Assembly (NCBI GenBank): GCA_016871175.1
Contig: VFZL01000016.1
Span: forward strand, 36,757-100,756
Length of the DNA: 64,000 nt
Reading direction: 5' to 3'
Origin: Acidimicrobiia bacterium
GTDB taxonomy: Bacteria; Acidobacteriota; Vicinamibacteria; Vicinamibacterales; CAVVIG01
This document shows positions 8,451 to 17,852 of this stretch, in pieces. The notes beneath the pieces are model-generated. The model did not search any database and was not told where the DNA came from. It saw only the letters and a list, made by a program, of their open reading frames with translations. The stretch's first letter is position 1. The number at the start of each line of letters is the position of its first letter. The position numbers and the translations under genes were made by a program.

Positions 8451-9406
8451 GACATCGGTTTCAACCGTTTCGGTTCAATGGGCAAGGGGAACAGCGGTGA
8501 GCGCGGGGACAACTGAACGCGGCCTTCAGCATCGAGCTCATACGGCACCTGGGCCGGGTCCAGGGGAATGCCGGGGAGTACGCCCGCTCGCACGACGGCG
8601 TTCCAATCGGCCACGGCGAATCCGCGCTCCGTGGCCTGCTTCAGGTACGCCTGGATCTCATCGATTTGATCCAGGGCGCGGAGCTGCGTGAGCCGACGCT
8701 CGGCATCCGACTTGAGCCACTCGATCTCGGCGGACTCTCGGATCGATTCCCACATCAGTCGCGAGGACCTTCGGTCGCCGCCTTCGCTGAGCGTCGTGGC
8801 GGCCAAGGACTTCAGCCACCAGGGTGCACCAGGCACGGCACTACCCCGCTTGAACCACTCCGCGGCTGCCGTGTAATCGTGTCGCCACCAATAATGGACG
8901 AACCCGATGTCCTGCATGTACTCCCACTTGTCTGGGCGGTGGCGCAGGCCTTTCTCGAGGAGGGCGATCGCAAGGTCAGGTTGACCGGCGCCGCCGGGAA
9001 ACGGCTCGGCCAGAAAGATCGCTCCGAACCGATACGCGATGTTGAAGCGCGGGTCCAGCGTCGTCGTCAGATCGAGCATTGGGTAGAGCAATGGATAGCC
9101 CTGTTGCGCATCGGCGCCCCCTGCCGGTGCCGGCCGGCCCTGCTGACCGGCGAGACGAAGCTTCGTGCTCCCGTAATACTGGATGGCGCGGACCCAGTAC
9201 AAATCGGCAGCCAACGCGTGATACCCCAGGGTCAGCCGACGGATCGCCGTGCCCGAGGTGAGGTACAGACTGCCCGCCGTGGCTGGCGGTGAGGGATAGC
9301 GGACCTCGCGATACGCCTGGACACCGGCGGCCGAGGCGATCAACAGGAGAACGATCGCCGCCGCACCCACGACGCCCGCTGCGCCCGGTTGTGCTGACGT
9401 GTTCAC
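8447..9406 (-). CDS. Membrane-anchored TPR-like protein of the pilus ABC-exporter operon
   Basis: 319 residues. One N-terminal transmembrane segment (about 13-30) is followed by a periplasmic helical domain with TPR-like character ('LDLTTTLDPRFNIAYRFGAIFLAE', 'ALLEKGLRHRPDKWEYMQDIGFVHYWWRHDYTAAAEWF' is one long stretch of such helices). It overlaps the ABC permease start by 4 bp upstream and pilD by 4 bp downstream, so it belongs to that operon. By position it corresponds to the genes between the exporter and pilD in myxobacterial clusters, but I see no sequence basis for calling it PilG. Confidence 0.65.
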   Translation of the reverse strand: MNTSAQPGAAGVVGAAAIVLLLIASAAGVQAYREVRYPSPPATAGSLYLTSGTAIRRLTLGYHALAADLYWVRAIQYYGSTKLRLAGQQGRPAPAGGADAQQGYPLLYPMLDLTTTLDPRFNIAYRFGAIFLAEPFPGGAGQPDLAIALLEKGLRHRPDKWEYMQDIGFVHYWWRHDYTAAAEWFKRGSAVPGAPWWLKSLAATTLSEGGDRRSSRLMWESIRESAEIEWLKSDAERRLTQLRALDQIDEIQAYLKQATERGFAVADWNAVVRAGVLPGIPLDPAQVPYELDAEGRVQLSPRSPLFPLPIEPKRLKPMS

Positions 9407-10209
9407 TTGAAATCTCGCCTCGCGAACACAGCGGTGGCCGCGGCGATCAGTGCCGAAATGTAGATGACACCGTACACGGTGGTCAGGACGAGGTAACCGG
9501 TCGCCACCGGTTGCCCGTGCACAACCTGCGCGCGGACATCGAAGGGCGATAGGTTCGGCAGAATCCAGTACAGGCCCGTCGCCAGCGTTGTCGCGACCGG
9601 CGACTCCAGCACCTGATTGAAGTTGCGGAGGTCCGCGCTAAACCGGCCGGCGATGAACAGCCCGAAGGTCAGCGCGGCGGACAGCATCGGCGTCGAGAAC
9701 GTGGAGAAGAAGAGCGCGATGGCGGTCACGATGGCGAGCTCGACGAACGTCAGTGCGATCGCCTTGAGCAGTGCGGGGTCGAGCACTGGCGCATCCCACG
9801 CGGCCGCGGCCGCCGGACCGGCCATCCAGGCCATGTACGCCAGCACACCGTACAGCGCCACCGCCATGATCGACAGGTTGACGGCGAGCGTCAGCGTGAG
9901 CCCGAGGTACTTGCCGACGACGAGCTGGTAGCGCTCGATCGGCTTGGACAACAAGCTGTAGATGCTGCGGCGCTCGACCTCCTTCGACACCAGACCGATG
10001 CCGATGAACACGGCGATGAAGAGGCCGAAGACCGACGTCGCGACCAGGCCCAGATCCTTGATGATCTTGACGTCCTGCCCGGCCGTCAGTTGGCCCAGCA
10101 AGTACGACGCCCCCATCAACAGGATCGCGAAGAACACCAGGTTGTACAGAACCTTGTCGCGGACCGACTCTCGGAACACATTGACGGCGATCACACGGAT
10201 GGCGCTCAT
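9403..10209 (-). CDS. ABC-2 type transporter permease (pilus-associated, PilI-like by position)
   Basis: 268 residues with about six hydrophobic segments. The 'IGLVSKEVERRSIYSLLSKPIERYQLVVGKYLG' stretch is the hallmark region of ABC-2 permeases after TM2. The gene overlaps its ATPase partner upstream (10206-10209) and the TPR-like gene downstream. It lies between pilA and pilD, as pilH/pilI do in Myxococcus xanthus, where an ABC exporter is needed for pilus function. That role here is inference from synteny. Confidence 0.8.
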   Translation of the reverse strand: MSAIRVIAVNVFRESVRDKVLYNLVFFAILLMGASYLLGQLTAGQDVKIIKDLGLVATSVFGLFIAVFIGIGLVSKEVERRSIYSLLSKPIERYQLVVGKYLGLTLTLAVNLSIMAVALYGVLAYMAWMAGPAAAAAWDAPVLDPALLKAIALTFVELAIVTAIALFFSTFSTPMLSAALTFGLFIAGRFSADLRNFNQVLESPVATTLATGLYWILPNLSPFDVRAQVVHGQPVATGYLVLTTVYGVIYISALIAAATAVFARRDFK

Positions 10210-11213
10210 CGCCGCGCGCCTCCCGCCTTGGGTCGCTCGACGGCTGCCGGGCGCGACGTGTGGAAGCGATCGGCTGCCGTGACCTCGGGGGCCCTCACCT
10301 GTTGGACGAAGAGGTCCTCGAGCGTCTGCCGGATGGGATTCAGCGAAACCAGTGCCGCACCGGACGCGGTGAGCTGCGAGAGCACCCGGTCGGGCCCCGG
10401 CTCGAGCGGCAGCTCTGCCTGGTACCGTCCGCCGCTAATCTGCACGACCCGATGCGCCTGCGCCTCGAGGCTTCGGAGCGCGCTCTCAGTCACGTGCTCG
10501 ACGACGAGCTCCCAGCCGTGCGCGCGAAATGCCAGCATGTCCGCCAGCCGTCCCTCCGTCAGCAGCCGCCCCTTCGCCAGGATCGCCACACGACTGCACA
10601 GCGCCTCGGCGTCGCTCAGCACGTGTGAGCTGAAGAAGACGGTGCAGCCGTGATCGCGCAGTCGGAGAATCAGCGCACGAACATCGCGACGCCCGAGCGG
10701 GTCGAGGCCGGACATCGGTTCATCGAAGATCACGAGCTCGGGATCGTTGATCAGCGCTTGCGCGATGCCAACGCGCTGCAGCATCCCCTTCGAAAACTTC
10801 CGTAGCGGCAAGCGCCGCTCAGCCCCGATGCCCACCTCGTCCAGCAGCCGGCCGGCGCGCGTGCGTCGGTCGGCGGGCGCGTACCCGAACAGGCCCGCGA
10901 AGTACTCGAGGAGCTCTTCGGCGGTCAAGTAGTCGTAGAAGTAGGGGTTCTCCGGGAGGTAGCCGAGCCGCTGGCGCACCGAGCGTTCACCTAGCGGACG
11001 GCCCAGTAGCTCGCCGTGCCCGGAGGTGGGGAACACGAGCCGCATCAGGAGCTTCAGCGTGGTGGTCTTCCCCGCCCCGTTCGGGCCGAGGAAGCCGAAC
11101 ACCTCACCAGGTGCCACACTCAGCGTCAGATGGTCGAGCGCACGGTACGGACGCTTCCGCCAAAAACCAACGGTGAAGTCCTTTGTCAGGTCAGTGGTGG
11201 CCAGGGCGTGCAT
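10206..11213 (-). CDS. ABC transporter ATP-binding protein (pilus-associated, PilH-like by position)
   Basis: ATG at 11213 preferred over a TTG three codons upstream; 335 residues. Walker A 'GPNGAGKTTT', Q-loop 'YLPENP', signature 'KFSKGMLQR' (the FSKGM variant of NatA/GldA-type exporters), Walker B 'LVIFDEPMSGLDP', and switch His in 'FFSSHVLSD'. The C-terminal ~100 residues form an extra regulatory domain. Partner of the permease with a 4-bp overlap. Exporter rather than importer: no binding protein nearby and ABC-2 permease architecture. Confidence 0.85.
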   Translation of the reverse strand: MHALATTDLTKDFTVGFWRKRPYRALDHLTLSVAPGEVFGFLGPNGAGKTTTLKLLMRLVFPTSGHGELLGRPLGERSVRQRLGYLPENPYFYDYLTAEELLEYFAGLFGYAPADRRTRAGRLLDEVGIGAERRLPLRKFSKGMLQRVGIAQALINDPELVIFDEPMSGLDPLGRRDVRALILRLRDHGCTVFFSSHVLSDAEALCSRVAILAKGRLLTEGRLADMLAFRAHGWELVVEHVTESALRSLEAQAHRVVQISGGRYQAELPLEPGPDRVLSQLTASGAALVSLNPIRQTLEDLFVQQVRAPEVTAADRFHTSRPAAVERPKAGGARR

Positions 11214-11282
11214 TGACGTCAAACGGTGAAACCCGGGAGCCCTGTCCCCGGTACCTCGAGCGCCTCAGGTTCGGGCCGGGAT

Positions 11283-12536
11283 CTACTGCCCTCTCGGGTG
11301 TTTGAGCTCGTAGGCGATTGCGAGGTCGAAGAACTGCGGAGCCATCGCCCCCTCGACCTTGACGCCGTTGATGAAGAAGGTCGGCGTCGACCGCACGGCG
11401 AGCTGCTTCCCATACGCAATATCGGACTTCACGGATTCCAGTGTAGAGGCGTACTTCTGCTCGAAGTCGGTCACCCCGCCGATCTCGCGCGCCGCCTTCC
11501 GGACCGTCTCAGGCGTCATGGTCGGCTGGTTGCTGTACAACCACTCCTCGAGCGCCTCGGCCTTGTTGTTCGCTCGCGCCAGGCGGACAGCGACCGCGGC
11601 ATCGCACGCCGCCCCATGCAATTCCGTGTTCATGTTCGGGTTGCACTTGTTGCTGAGGGGGTAATCCTTCAGGACCACCCGCACCTCGCCCGGATTGGAT
11701 TTGGCGTACCTCTCCAGGATCGGTTTGTAAGACTGATACGACGAGCCACAGGCCGGGCACTGGTAGTCGTTGAACTTGACGATCAGCACCTTGGCGCCCT
11801 CAGCGGGCACCACGAGCGGCAGCCGGACGGAACTGGCCATGAAGCGCTCGAGCTCTGAGGCGCCCTGCTCGTTGGCGGCCGGGGCGGCGGCCCCGCCTCC
11901 CGCTGCGGCTTCGGCGGCCCCATCGCGCGGGAAGAACGCCAATGCGCTGCCGGCGCCAACGGCCACCACGAGCGCCAGCACCAGGGCGACCGGATTGGTC
12001 ACCAACACCTTGAGATCACCAGCGAGGCGGCGAGGCAGCGTCAGCATGGGAATGGCCGTGGCCGCTCCGGACACGATGAAGAGGCCGATCACGGCGGCAT
12101 ACGTGACCAGGCACACAATACAGACGAGCTTGAGGATGAACCAAGAGGCATACGCCAGATACAAGATAACCGCCAGGCTCAGCGTCGATCCGGCGAACAG
12201 ATAGCCGGGAACGCTCTCACGGACGCTCTGGCGACCCGTCAATCCTGCCACCGAGAGCAGCGTGGCGACGGCAAACCAAATGCCCCCTAAGACCGCCACC
12301 GACACGCCCTGCCAGGACCCGAACCGGCTGCTGTAAACCTGCGAGCAGTTGAACGTCGAACTCACGTCGCAGAAGCTCACGTACAGCGGGTCCGCGATGA
12401 TCCGGTAATGGATGTAGCCGGCCGTCGTGGCAGCGCCCAACCCGATCAGGGCGAAAAGAAGGCAGATCCGAGCTGCGGTCGGAGACATGCCGGACGCGTC
12501 GGGCGGGGCTGGGACGCTCGCTTGGGTCTGGGCCAC
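11283..12536 (-). CDS. Vitamin K epoxide reductase-DsbA fusion (disulfide bond formation)
   Basis: 417 residues from the GTG at 12536. A TTG ten codons upstream lies within the T-run of the pilA terminator and is unlikely. N-terminal VKOR domain: four or five helices, loop cysteines C56 and C64 and an active-site CIVC in a membrane helix. After a linker comes a thioredoxin-fold DsbA/DsbG-like domain with 'CPACGSSY' and cis-Pro 'RSTPTFFING'. VKOR reoxidises the DsbA domain using quinone, so one polypeptide can make disulfides outside the membrane. PilA, directly upstream, carries two Cys in its globular domain and is an obvious candidate substrate (inference). Confidence 0.9.
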   Translation of the reverse strand: MAQTQASVPAPPDASGMSPTAARICLLFALIGLGAATTAGYIHYRIIADPLYVSFCDVSSTFNCSQVYSSRFGSWQGVSVAVLGGIWFAVATLLSVAGLTGRQSVRESVPGYLFAGSTLSLAVILYLAYASWFILKLVCIVCLVTYAAVIGLFIVSGAATAIPMLTLPRRLAGDLKVLVTNPVALVLALVVAVGAGSALAFFPRDGAAEAAAGGGAAAPAANEQGASELERFMASSVRLPLVVPAEGAKVLIVKFNDYQCPACGSSYQSYKPILERYAKSNPGEVRVVLKDYPLSNKCNPNMNTELHGAACDAAVAVRLARANNKAEALEEWLYSNQPTMTPETVRKAAREIGGVTDFEQKYASTLESVKSDIAYGKQLAVRSTPTFFINGVKVEGAMAPQFFDLAIAYELKHPRGQ

Positions 12537-12564
12537 GAACGCAGTTGTAACACAGGAGCCGTAC

Positions 12565-12599
12565 AAAAAGAACGGGACGCCGCCAACGCGACGTCCCGT
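12565..12599 (-). terminator. Rho-independent terminator of pilA
   Basis: Read on the minus strand: an 8-bp perfect stem ACGGGACG / CGTCCCGT, extended by an inner CGC/GCG pair and a GTTG loop, followed by TCTTTTT. It starts 34 bp after the pilA stop. It isolates the highly expressed pilin gene from the VKOR-ABC-pilD genes downstream and argues against the upstream TTG as the VKOR start. Confidence 0.85.
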
Positions 12600-12632
12600 C
12601 GAACCAACCGAGACCAGACCCAGTTGAAGTGC

Positions 12633-13151
12633 TTACTGAAGCACGCCGTCCGCGTTCGACATCCGGACCAAAACCGTGGCGCCGTCCTGCTTGAAGTAGA
12701 TGGTGCCGCGCGTGTCGGTCGCGAACGAGCGCTGACCCGTCGAACCCACGGTCAACGGATGCGCCTCGGCGAAGTACGACGAAAACGACTGGGCGCCGTT
12801 ACAGGCCGTCGCAACCGCGACCGCGCTCTGGTCCTGATCGACGTTCACAGTGTAGCCGCTCTTCGTCACGCCGTCAGACGACAGGTCGGGCGAGATGAAG
12901 CCATGCGTCGAGCCAGTCGGCGCCGTGCTCAAATCCGCCAGCGTCTGCGCATAGCCGTTGCCGCCGCAGCTGGACGAGAAGGTCGACTGGGCCGAGTTGA
13001 TGGCACGGAGCGAGCCGATCGCCGACACTTCATTGCCCGACATACGGGCGCGGAGGAGACCGGGCACCGCAATCGCGGCGATGATGCCGATGATCGCCAC
13101 GACGATCAGCAGCTCGATAAGGGTGAAGCCTTTGGTGTCACGAATCTTCAT
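12633..13151 (-). CDS. pilA: Major type IV pilin PilA
   Basis: 172 residues from the ATG at 13151, chosen because AAGGAG sits 6 nt upstream; an upstream TTG would include the Shine-Dalgarno. Eight-residue leader MKIRDTKG, then FTLIELLIVVAIIGIIAAIA with Glu at +5: a textbook type IVa pilin. The globular part has two Cys ('SSSCGG' and 'TACNG') that could close a D-region disulfide. Longer than the short Geobacter-type conductive pilins, so an ordinary pilin fibre is expected. It has its own sigma-54 promoter and its own terminator, with pilR directly upstream. Confidence 0.95.
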   Translation of the reverse strand: MKIRDTKGFTLIELLIVVAIIGIIAAIAVPGLLRARMSGNEVSAIGSLRAINSAQSTFSSSCGGNGYAQTLADLSTAPTGSTHGFISPDLSSDGVTKSGYTVNVDQDQSAVAVATACNGAQSFSSYFAEAHPLTVGSTGQRSFATDTRGTIYFKQDGATVLVRMSNADGVLQ

Positions 13152-13220
13152 CACGTACTCCTTCAAATTGGGGCCTGGTCAAGGATTTGAGGCGCCGGAC
13201 CCGGTATGCCCTTCTCCAGG

Positions 13221-13236
13221 AGCAACTGAAATGCCA
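13221..13236 (-). promoter_or_regulatory. Sigma-54 (-24/-12) promoter of pilA
   Basis: On the minus strand the sequence is TGGCATTTCAGTTGCT, against the RpoN consensus TGGCACG-N4-TTGCW: GG and GC elements are present with exact spacing. The predicted start site is near 13210, giving a leader of about 60 nt before pilA. It fits regulation by the neighbouring PilS/PilR system, since PilR is an NtrC-type sigma-54 activator. PilR binding sites should lie in 13240-13420, but I could not identify one with confidence. Confidence 0.8.
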
Positions 13237-13426
13237 AGCCGCAACCGTATCGTCGTGACGCTGGAACTCACTCGCAGTGTACCACTTACCCAGGCGTCAC
13301 ACTATCGTAATCCCTCCCCCGCGGTGCCAACTGACAACCAACGTCAGTTGGAAGCGACGGGGAGTGTCAGTGGTGCCCTCCACGTCTGACGACGGGTCGG
13401 ACTGAATGGCCGGCAGTCGGCAGCCC

Positions 13427-14844
13427 TCACCGGAGGTTGTACTTCTTCACGTAGTAGCGAAAGCTGCGGAAGCTCATACCCAGCATCTCTTCTGCCCTCA
13501 CCTGCACACCGTTGGCGCGCTCGAGCGCCTGGGCGATATAGCCGCGCTCAAGTTCCTTGACGTGAGCCTCGAGGTCGAACCCCTCAGCCGGCAGCACGTC
13601 GCCTGCTGGCACTTCGGTCCGCACACGGGTCGAGCGCAGCGAGGGTGGCAGGCTCTCGGGCAACACGGCGGGGGTGCCCTCGAGAGCCACGGCGCGCTCG
13701 ACGACGTTCTCCAGCTCCCGAATGTTCCCCGGCCAGTCGTGTTACCGGAGCAGATCCATCGCGCCACGCGAGATCGCGCTGACGCTCTTGCCCATCTGCT
13801 CGGCGTACTTCGCGAGGAAGTGCTCCGCCAAGAGCGGGATGTCTTCTCGGCGCTCCCGCAGCGGCGGAAGCACAATCGGAATCACGTTGATGCGGTAGTA
13901 GAGATCCTCGCGGAACCGCCCCTCAGCCACCGCCTTGGTCAGGTCCTGATTCGTCGCGGCGATCACGCGAATATCCGCCTGCAACTCTTCCAACCCGCCG
14001 ACGCGTCGGAAGCGACGCTCCTGCAGCACCCGCAGCAGCTTGACCTGCATCACGGGGCTCATCTCACCGATTTCGTCGAGGAAGATCGTGCCTTTCTCGG
14101 CGACCTCCAATAGACCCTTCTTGTTCGACTCCGCGCCCGTGAACGCGCCGCGCATATGTCCAAAAAGCTCAGACTCGAGCAGGGTCTCGGGCATGGCGCC
14201 GCAGTTCAGCGCCACCATTGGACGCTCGCGCCTGAGCGAGTGAAAGTGCACGGCCTGTGCGACGAGCCCCTTCCGGTGCCCGACTCGCCGGTCAGCAGAA
14301 TAGTGCTGTTGGTCCGGGCGACGGTCTCGATCATCTTGAAGACATCGAGCATTGTCTGGCTGCGCCCGATGATGTTCGAGAACTGGTGGGACAGCCCAAG
14401 CGTCCGTTTCAGGAGCACGTTCTCCTGTCGAAGCTGCCGATTCTCGATCTTCTCGCGCACCTTCATCTTGAGCAGGTCGACGTCGAACGGTTTGCTCAAG
14501 TAGTCGCACGCGCCAAGGCGCATGGCCTCGACGGCGGTGTCCGTCGACGCGAACGCGGTCACCATGATGGCGAGCACATCCGGGTCGGCGTTCTTCGCGG
14601 CGCGGAGGACTTCGACGCCGCTCAGATCCGGCATCTTGATATCGGAGATGAGGAGGTCGATCGGCTCACGGGCGATCACGTCGATCGCCGACTTTCCATT
14701 CTCAGCGAGCACGACGTCGTAGCCCTCGCGTCGAAGCACGATGCCCAGCAGCTCTCGCATCGATCGCTCGTCGTCGACGACGAGCACGCGCGGCTGCTGG
14801 CGTATCGCCGGCGCCGGTGTCGCAGCGGCTTCGGACAGGCTCAT
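13427..14844 (-). CDS. pilR: PilR, sigma-54-dependent response regulator (frame interrupted twice)
   Basis: Receiver domain ('[14 protein letters not shown]', phospho-acceptor in '[11 protein letters not shown]', Lys in 'YLSKPFD'), AAA+ sigma-54 activator domain ('GESGTG' Walker A, 'GAFTGA' sigma-54 loop, '[11 protein letters not shown]' Walker B, '[15 protein letters not shown]') and a Fis-type HTH C-terminus ending '[15 protein letters not shown]'. Two lesions. One A appears missing in the GGAAGGGG run near 14270, inside Walker A. An in-frame TAA at 13742-13744 sits just before '[18 protein letters not shown]'. Span 1418 nt is one short of a multiple of 3. Start ATG 14844 overlaps the pilS stop (ATGA). 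Activates pilA. Confidence 0.85.
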
Positions 14845-16498
14845 TTCGCCAGCTCCGCGTAAACGGGTAGGCGGACGACGACCGTCGTGCCAGCCCCTGG
14901 ACGTGAGCTCACCTGAATCTCTCCCCTGTAGTCGGTGACGATGCGATGCACGATGGCGAGACCAAGCCCGGTGCCTCGTGCGAAGTGGCCGTGGAAGGGC
15001 TGAAAAAGCCTTTCGACCTCGTCGGCGGGGATGCCTACCCCGGTGTCCTGGACGAGGATGGTCGCTCCGGTGCGGGCGTCGCTGCTCGCGGCAAGGCGCA
15101 ACGTGCCCCCGTTCGGCATCGCTTTCAAGCCGTTGGTGGCCAGGTTCCAGAGGATCTGCTTGATCTGGTGCTCGTCGGCTTCGACGATGACCTCCTGGTC
15201 GGGCGCGTCGACCTCGAGACATGCTTGGGGTGAAGGTCCGCGCTGTTGCGCAGCAACAGCGCCGTGTCGCTCAAGGGGCGCCGGATATCCAGCCGCCCGA
15301 CGGAGAACCGCTGCGGGCGCGCGTAGTCCAGGAACGACCGGATGGTCGTGTTCAGGCGCTCGGACTCCCGCAAGACGATGTCCATCAACTGGGCCCGATC
15401 GGGCGTCAGCGGCAGCTCCTCGCGCAGGATCTGGATCGAGCCCGCCATCGAGGCGAGCGGATTTCGAATCTCGTGCGCGATACCAGCTGCCATCTCGCCC
15501 ACGGCGGCCAGGCGCTGCCGGAGATGTGCGTCGCGCTCCAGCTTCTTGATGTCGGTCAAGTCCTGGAACGTCATGAGGAATCCGGCGCGTCCGCTCGGTG
15601 TCTGTAAGTGAGTCGCGGTCAACCCGATGTCGATCTCTCCTCGCTTATCGGACGTTCGATAGCGGAATTCCACGCGTCGAGCCGGCACGCCGTTCAACCC
15701 GGCGTCGAACGCGCTGGCCAGCTCAGCCGGAAGCTGGAGCACCTCGGTGATCCGGCGACCAGCCACGGCTGGAAACGACAAGCCGGTGATCTGCTCCGCC
15801 GCGCGATTGAAGCTCAGGATCCGCTGCGCTGGGTCCGTGGTGGCCAGGCCGCTCGGCAAGCTGTCGATCACGTGTTGATTGAGCGCCTTGAGGTCGGCAA
15901 TCCGGCTGGACGCGACCTCCAGCCGCGCCCCCGCCGAACGCATGCCGTCCGCAAGTGACCCCGCCAACCAGGCCACGGCCAAGTAGCCGAAGACGTTCAG
16001 CCCAACGGCGAACGTGGCGGTACGAGCGGCGGGCAACACGAAGCTGGCAGTCTCCAGGAACGGATCGCGCAGCACGCCCGCGGCGGAGAGATACTGCCCG
16101 CCCACGAGGCTCACGTACAGCACCCCGCTGAGCGTGGCGACAAGCAAGGCCCCCCGCTGATAGCGGACCGTGGCCGCGGCAATGATCGGCAGGACGTAGA
16201 GGGACGAGAAGTAACTCGCGATCCCCCCGGTGACGTAGATGTAGGCAGAGACCAGGACCGCGTCGGTCGCGAGCTGCACATCCACCAGCCACGATGCGGC
16301 ATCCAGGTACCGCAGCAGTGACGCCCACAGGATGGTCAGCGCGTAGGTCGTGGCGATCAGCAGGAAGAAGGGATCGATCGGGAACGATCCCGGCGCCGTG
16401 ATTCCCGCGATAGTCCCCGAACCGAGCAGCACCGTCCCGAGCACTGCCTGCGCGGCGATCAGGGTCGCCGCCTTTCGACGAAGGGTAGACGAGTTCAA
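14841..16498 (-). CDS. pilS: PilS, membrane sensor histidine kinase (one frameshift)
   Basis: N-terminus with about six membrane helices, then PAS ('IDSLPSGLATTDPAQRILSFN'), HisKA 'GEMAAGIAHEIRNPLASMAGS' and HATPase ('WNLATNGLKAMPNGG', 'DTGVGIP', 'GTGLGLAIVHRIV'). The frame breaks at about 15217-15222: one extra C would give '..KHVLEVDAPDQEVIVEADEHQ' and restore the kinase. Span 1658 nt is one short of a multiple of 3. Start is a TTG at 16498; no better start was found because upstream is a repeat tract. Senses pilin or envelope state and phosphorylates PilR. Confidence 0.85.
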
Positions 16499-16612
16499 GG
16501 GGTTCTGGGGTTCAACGGGTCAAGGGCTCGCGGGTTCAGGGCTCAGGGGTTCGACCCCGGAGCCTTCGAACCCATGAACCCTCGACCCCTTGGAACCGTC
16601 AATCGTCAGCCG
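16499..16612. repeat. Degenerate GGGTTCA-type tandem repeat with inverted second half
   Basis: Spacer between pilC and pilS. The left half is built from imperfect 7-9 nt units like GGGTTCAA / GGGCTCA, and the right half from the reverse complement (GAACCC, CCTTGGAACC). The whole tract can fold into a long imperfect hairpin. It ends with CCGTCAATCGTCAG, a motif also seen at 26.7 and 38.2 kb. A GGGGTTCGACCCC segment mimics a tRNA T-arm but has no tRNA around it. Confidence 0.6.
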
Positions 16613-17836
16613 CTATGTCAGCTTGCTGATGAGGTCGAAGATCGGCAGGTACATCGCGATGACAATGCCGCCGACGACACCGCCGAGGAAGGCGATCATG
16701 ATCGGCTCGAGCAAGGTCAGCAGGCCTGCCACCGCCGTGTCGACTTCCTCCTCGTAGAAGTCGGCGATCTTCGCCAACATCGTGTCGAGCGCGCCCGTGG
16801 CCTCGCCGACGCCGATCATCTGGACGGCCATCGCCGGGAACACCCCGGTCTCCCTGAGCGGGGCCGAAATCGTCTCACCGCGCTCGATACTCTTGCGCGT
16901 CGCCATGATCGCGTCCTCGACGACCGCGTTGCCCGACGTCTTCCCGGTGATCTCCAGGCCATCGAGAATCGGCACGCCCGAGCTGATGAGCGTGGCCAGC
17001 GTCCGACAGAAGCGGGCGACGGCAATCTTCCGCATGATGTCGCCGAGCACCGAGGCCTTCAGCACGGCGGCGTCGACCGTGTGACGTCCGCTGTCGGTGC
17101 TGTAGTAACGGCGGAAGGCTAACGCCAGAGCCGGCAGGATGAAGAACAACAACCAGCCATAGGCCACCAGCTGGTTGCTGAGAGAGATGACCAGGCGCGT
17201 GGGCGCGGGCAGCTCGGCACCGAGACCAGCGGAGAGCTGCGCGAACGTCGGAATGACCTTCCACAAGATCACGCCGACCACGACCGCGGCGATGACCATG
17301 ACGGCCACCGGGTAGATCATGGCCGACTTCACCTGACCGGAGAGCTTGACGGCCTTCTCGATGTACGTCGCCAGGCGCTTGAGAATCGTATCGAGAATGC
17401 CGCCGGCCTCGCCGGCCGCAATCATGTTGGTGAATAGCGGATCGAACGTCTTCGGATGCTTGCGCATCCCGTCGGCGAGCGATGCACCCCCTTCCACATC
17501 GGACCGCGTCTGACTGATGACCACGGCAAAGTTCTTGTCCTCTTCCTGACTGCCGAGGATGTCGAGGCACTGCACGAGCGGCAAGCCGGCGTCGATCATC
17601 ACCGAGAACTGGCGCGTGAACACGGCCAGATTCTTCGCCGCGACGCGCTTGCCCAGCGAGCCCTTCTTCTTGTCCTTCGACGCGGTCTCGGCCTTGGCTT
17701 TGGTCGGCGTGATGCGGGTCACCAGGATCTGCTCGCGCCTGAGCTCGGTGACGGCCGCGTCCATCGTGTCAGCTGCCTTCTCCCCGGTGACCGTCTGTCC
17801 CGCCCTTGTCCGTCCCGTATAAGCAAACGTCGGCAT
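16613..17836 (-). CDS. pilC: PilC, inner-membrane platform protein
   Basis: 407 residues, standard length. N-terminal 'FAYTGRTRAGQTVTGEKAAD', then two homologous T2SSF domains, each with a hydrophobic helix ('MIYPVAVMVIAAVVVGVILWKVIPTF' region and the C-terminal 'PIMIAFLGGVVGGIVIAMYLPIFDLI' region). 'FTRQFSVMIDAGLPLVQ' and 'FCRTLATLISSGVPILDGLEI' are the family hallmarks. PilC couples the PilB/PilT motors to pilin entry and removal. It follows pilT by 16 bp. Confidence 0.95.
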   Translation of the reverse strand: MPTFAYTGRTRAGQTVTGEKAADTMDAAVTELRREQILVTRITPTKAKAETASKDKKKGSLGKRVAAKNLAVFTRQFSVMIDAGLPLVQCLDILGSQEEDKNFAVVISQTRSDVEGGASLADGMRKHPKTFDPLFTNMIAAGEAGGILDTILKRLATYIEKAVKLSGQVKSAMIYPVAVMVIAAVVVGVILWKVIPTFAQLSAGLGAELPAPTRLVISLSNQLVAYGWLLFFILPALALAFRRYYSTDSGRHTVDAAVLKASVLGDIMRKIAVARFCRTLATLISSGVPILDGLEITGKTSGNAVVEDAIMATRKSIERGETISAPLRETGVFPAMAVQMIGVGEATGALDTMLAKIADFYEEEVDTAVAGLLTLLEPIMIAFLGGVVGGIVIAMYLPIFDLISKLT

Positions 17837-17852
17837 GATGTCGCCCCGTCCC

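Noticed and set aside
14946..15233. Plus-strand frames within pilS/pilR (for example 14946-15233)
   Set aside because: Shadows of the kinase gene; the pilS frame is recovered by adding one base.
16545..16565. tRNA T-arm-like GGGGTTCGACCCC
   Set aside because: The loop is too short and no acceptor, D or anticodon arm can be built; it belongs to the GGGTTCA repeat tract.
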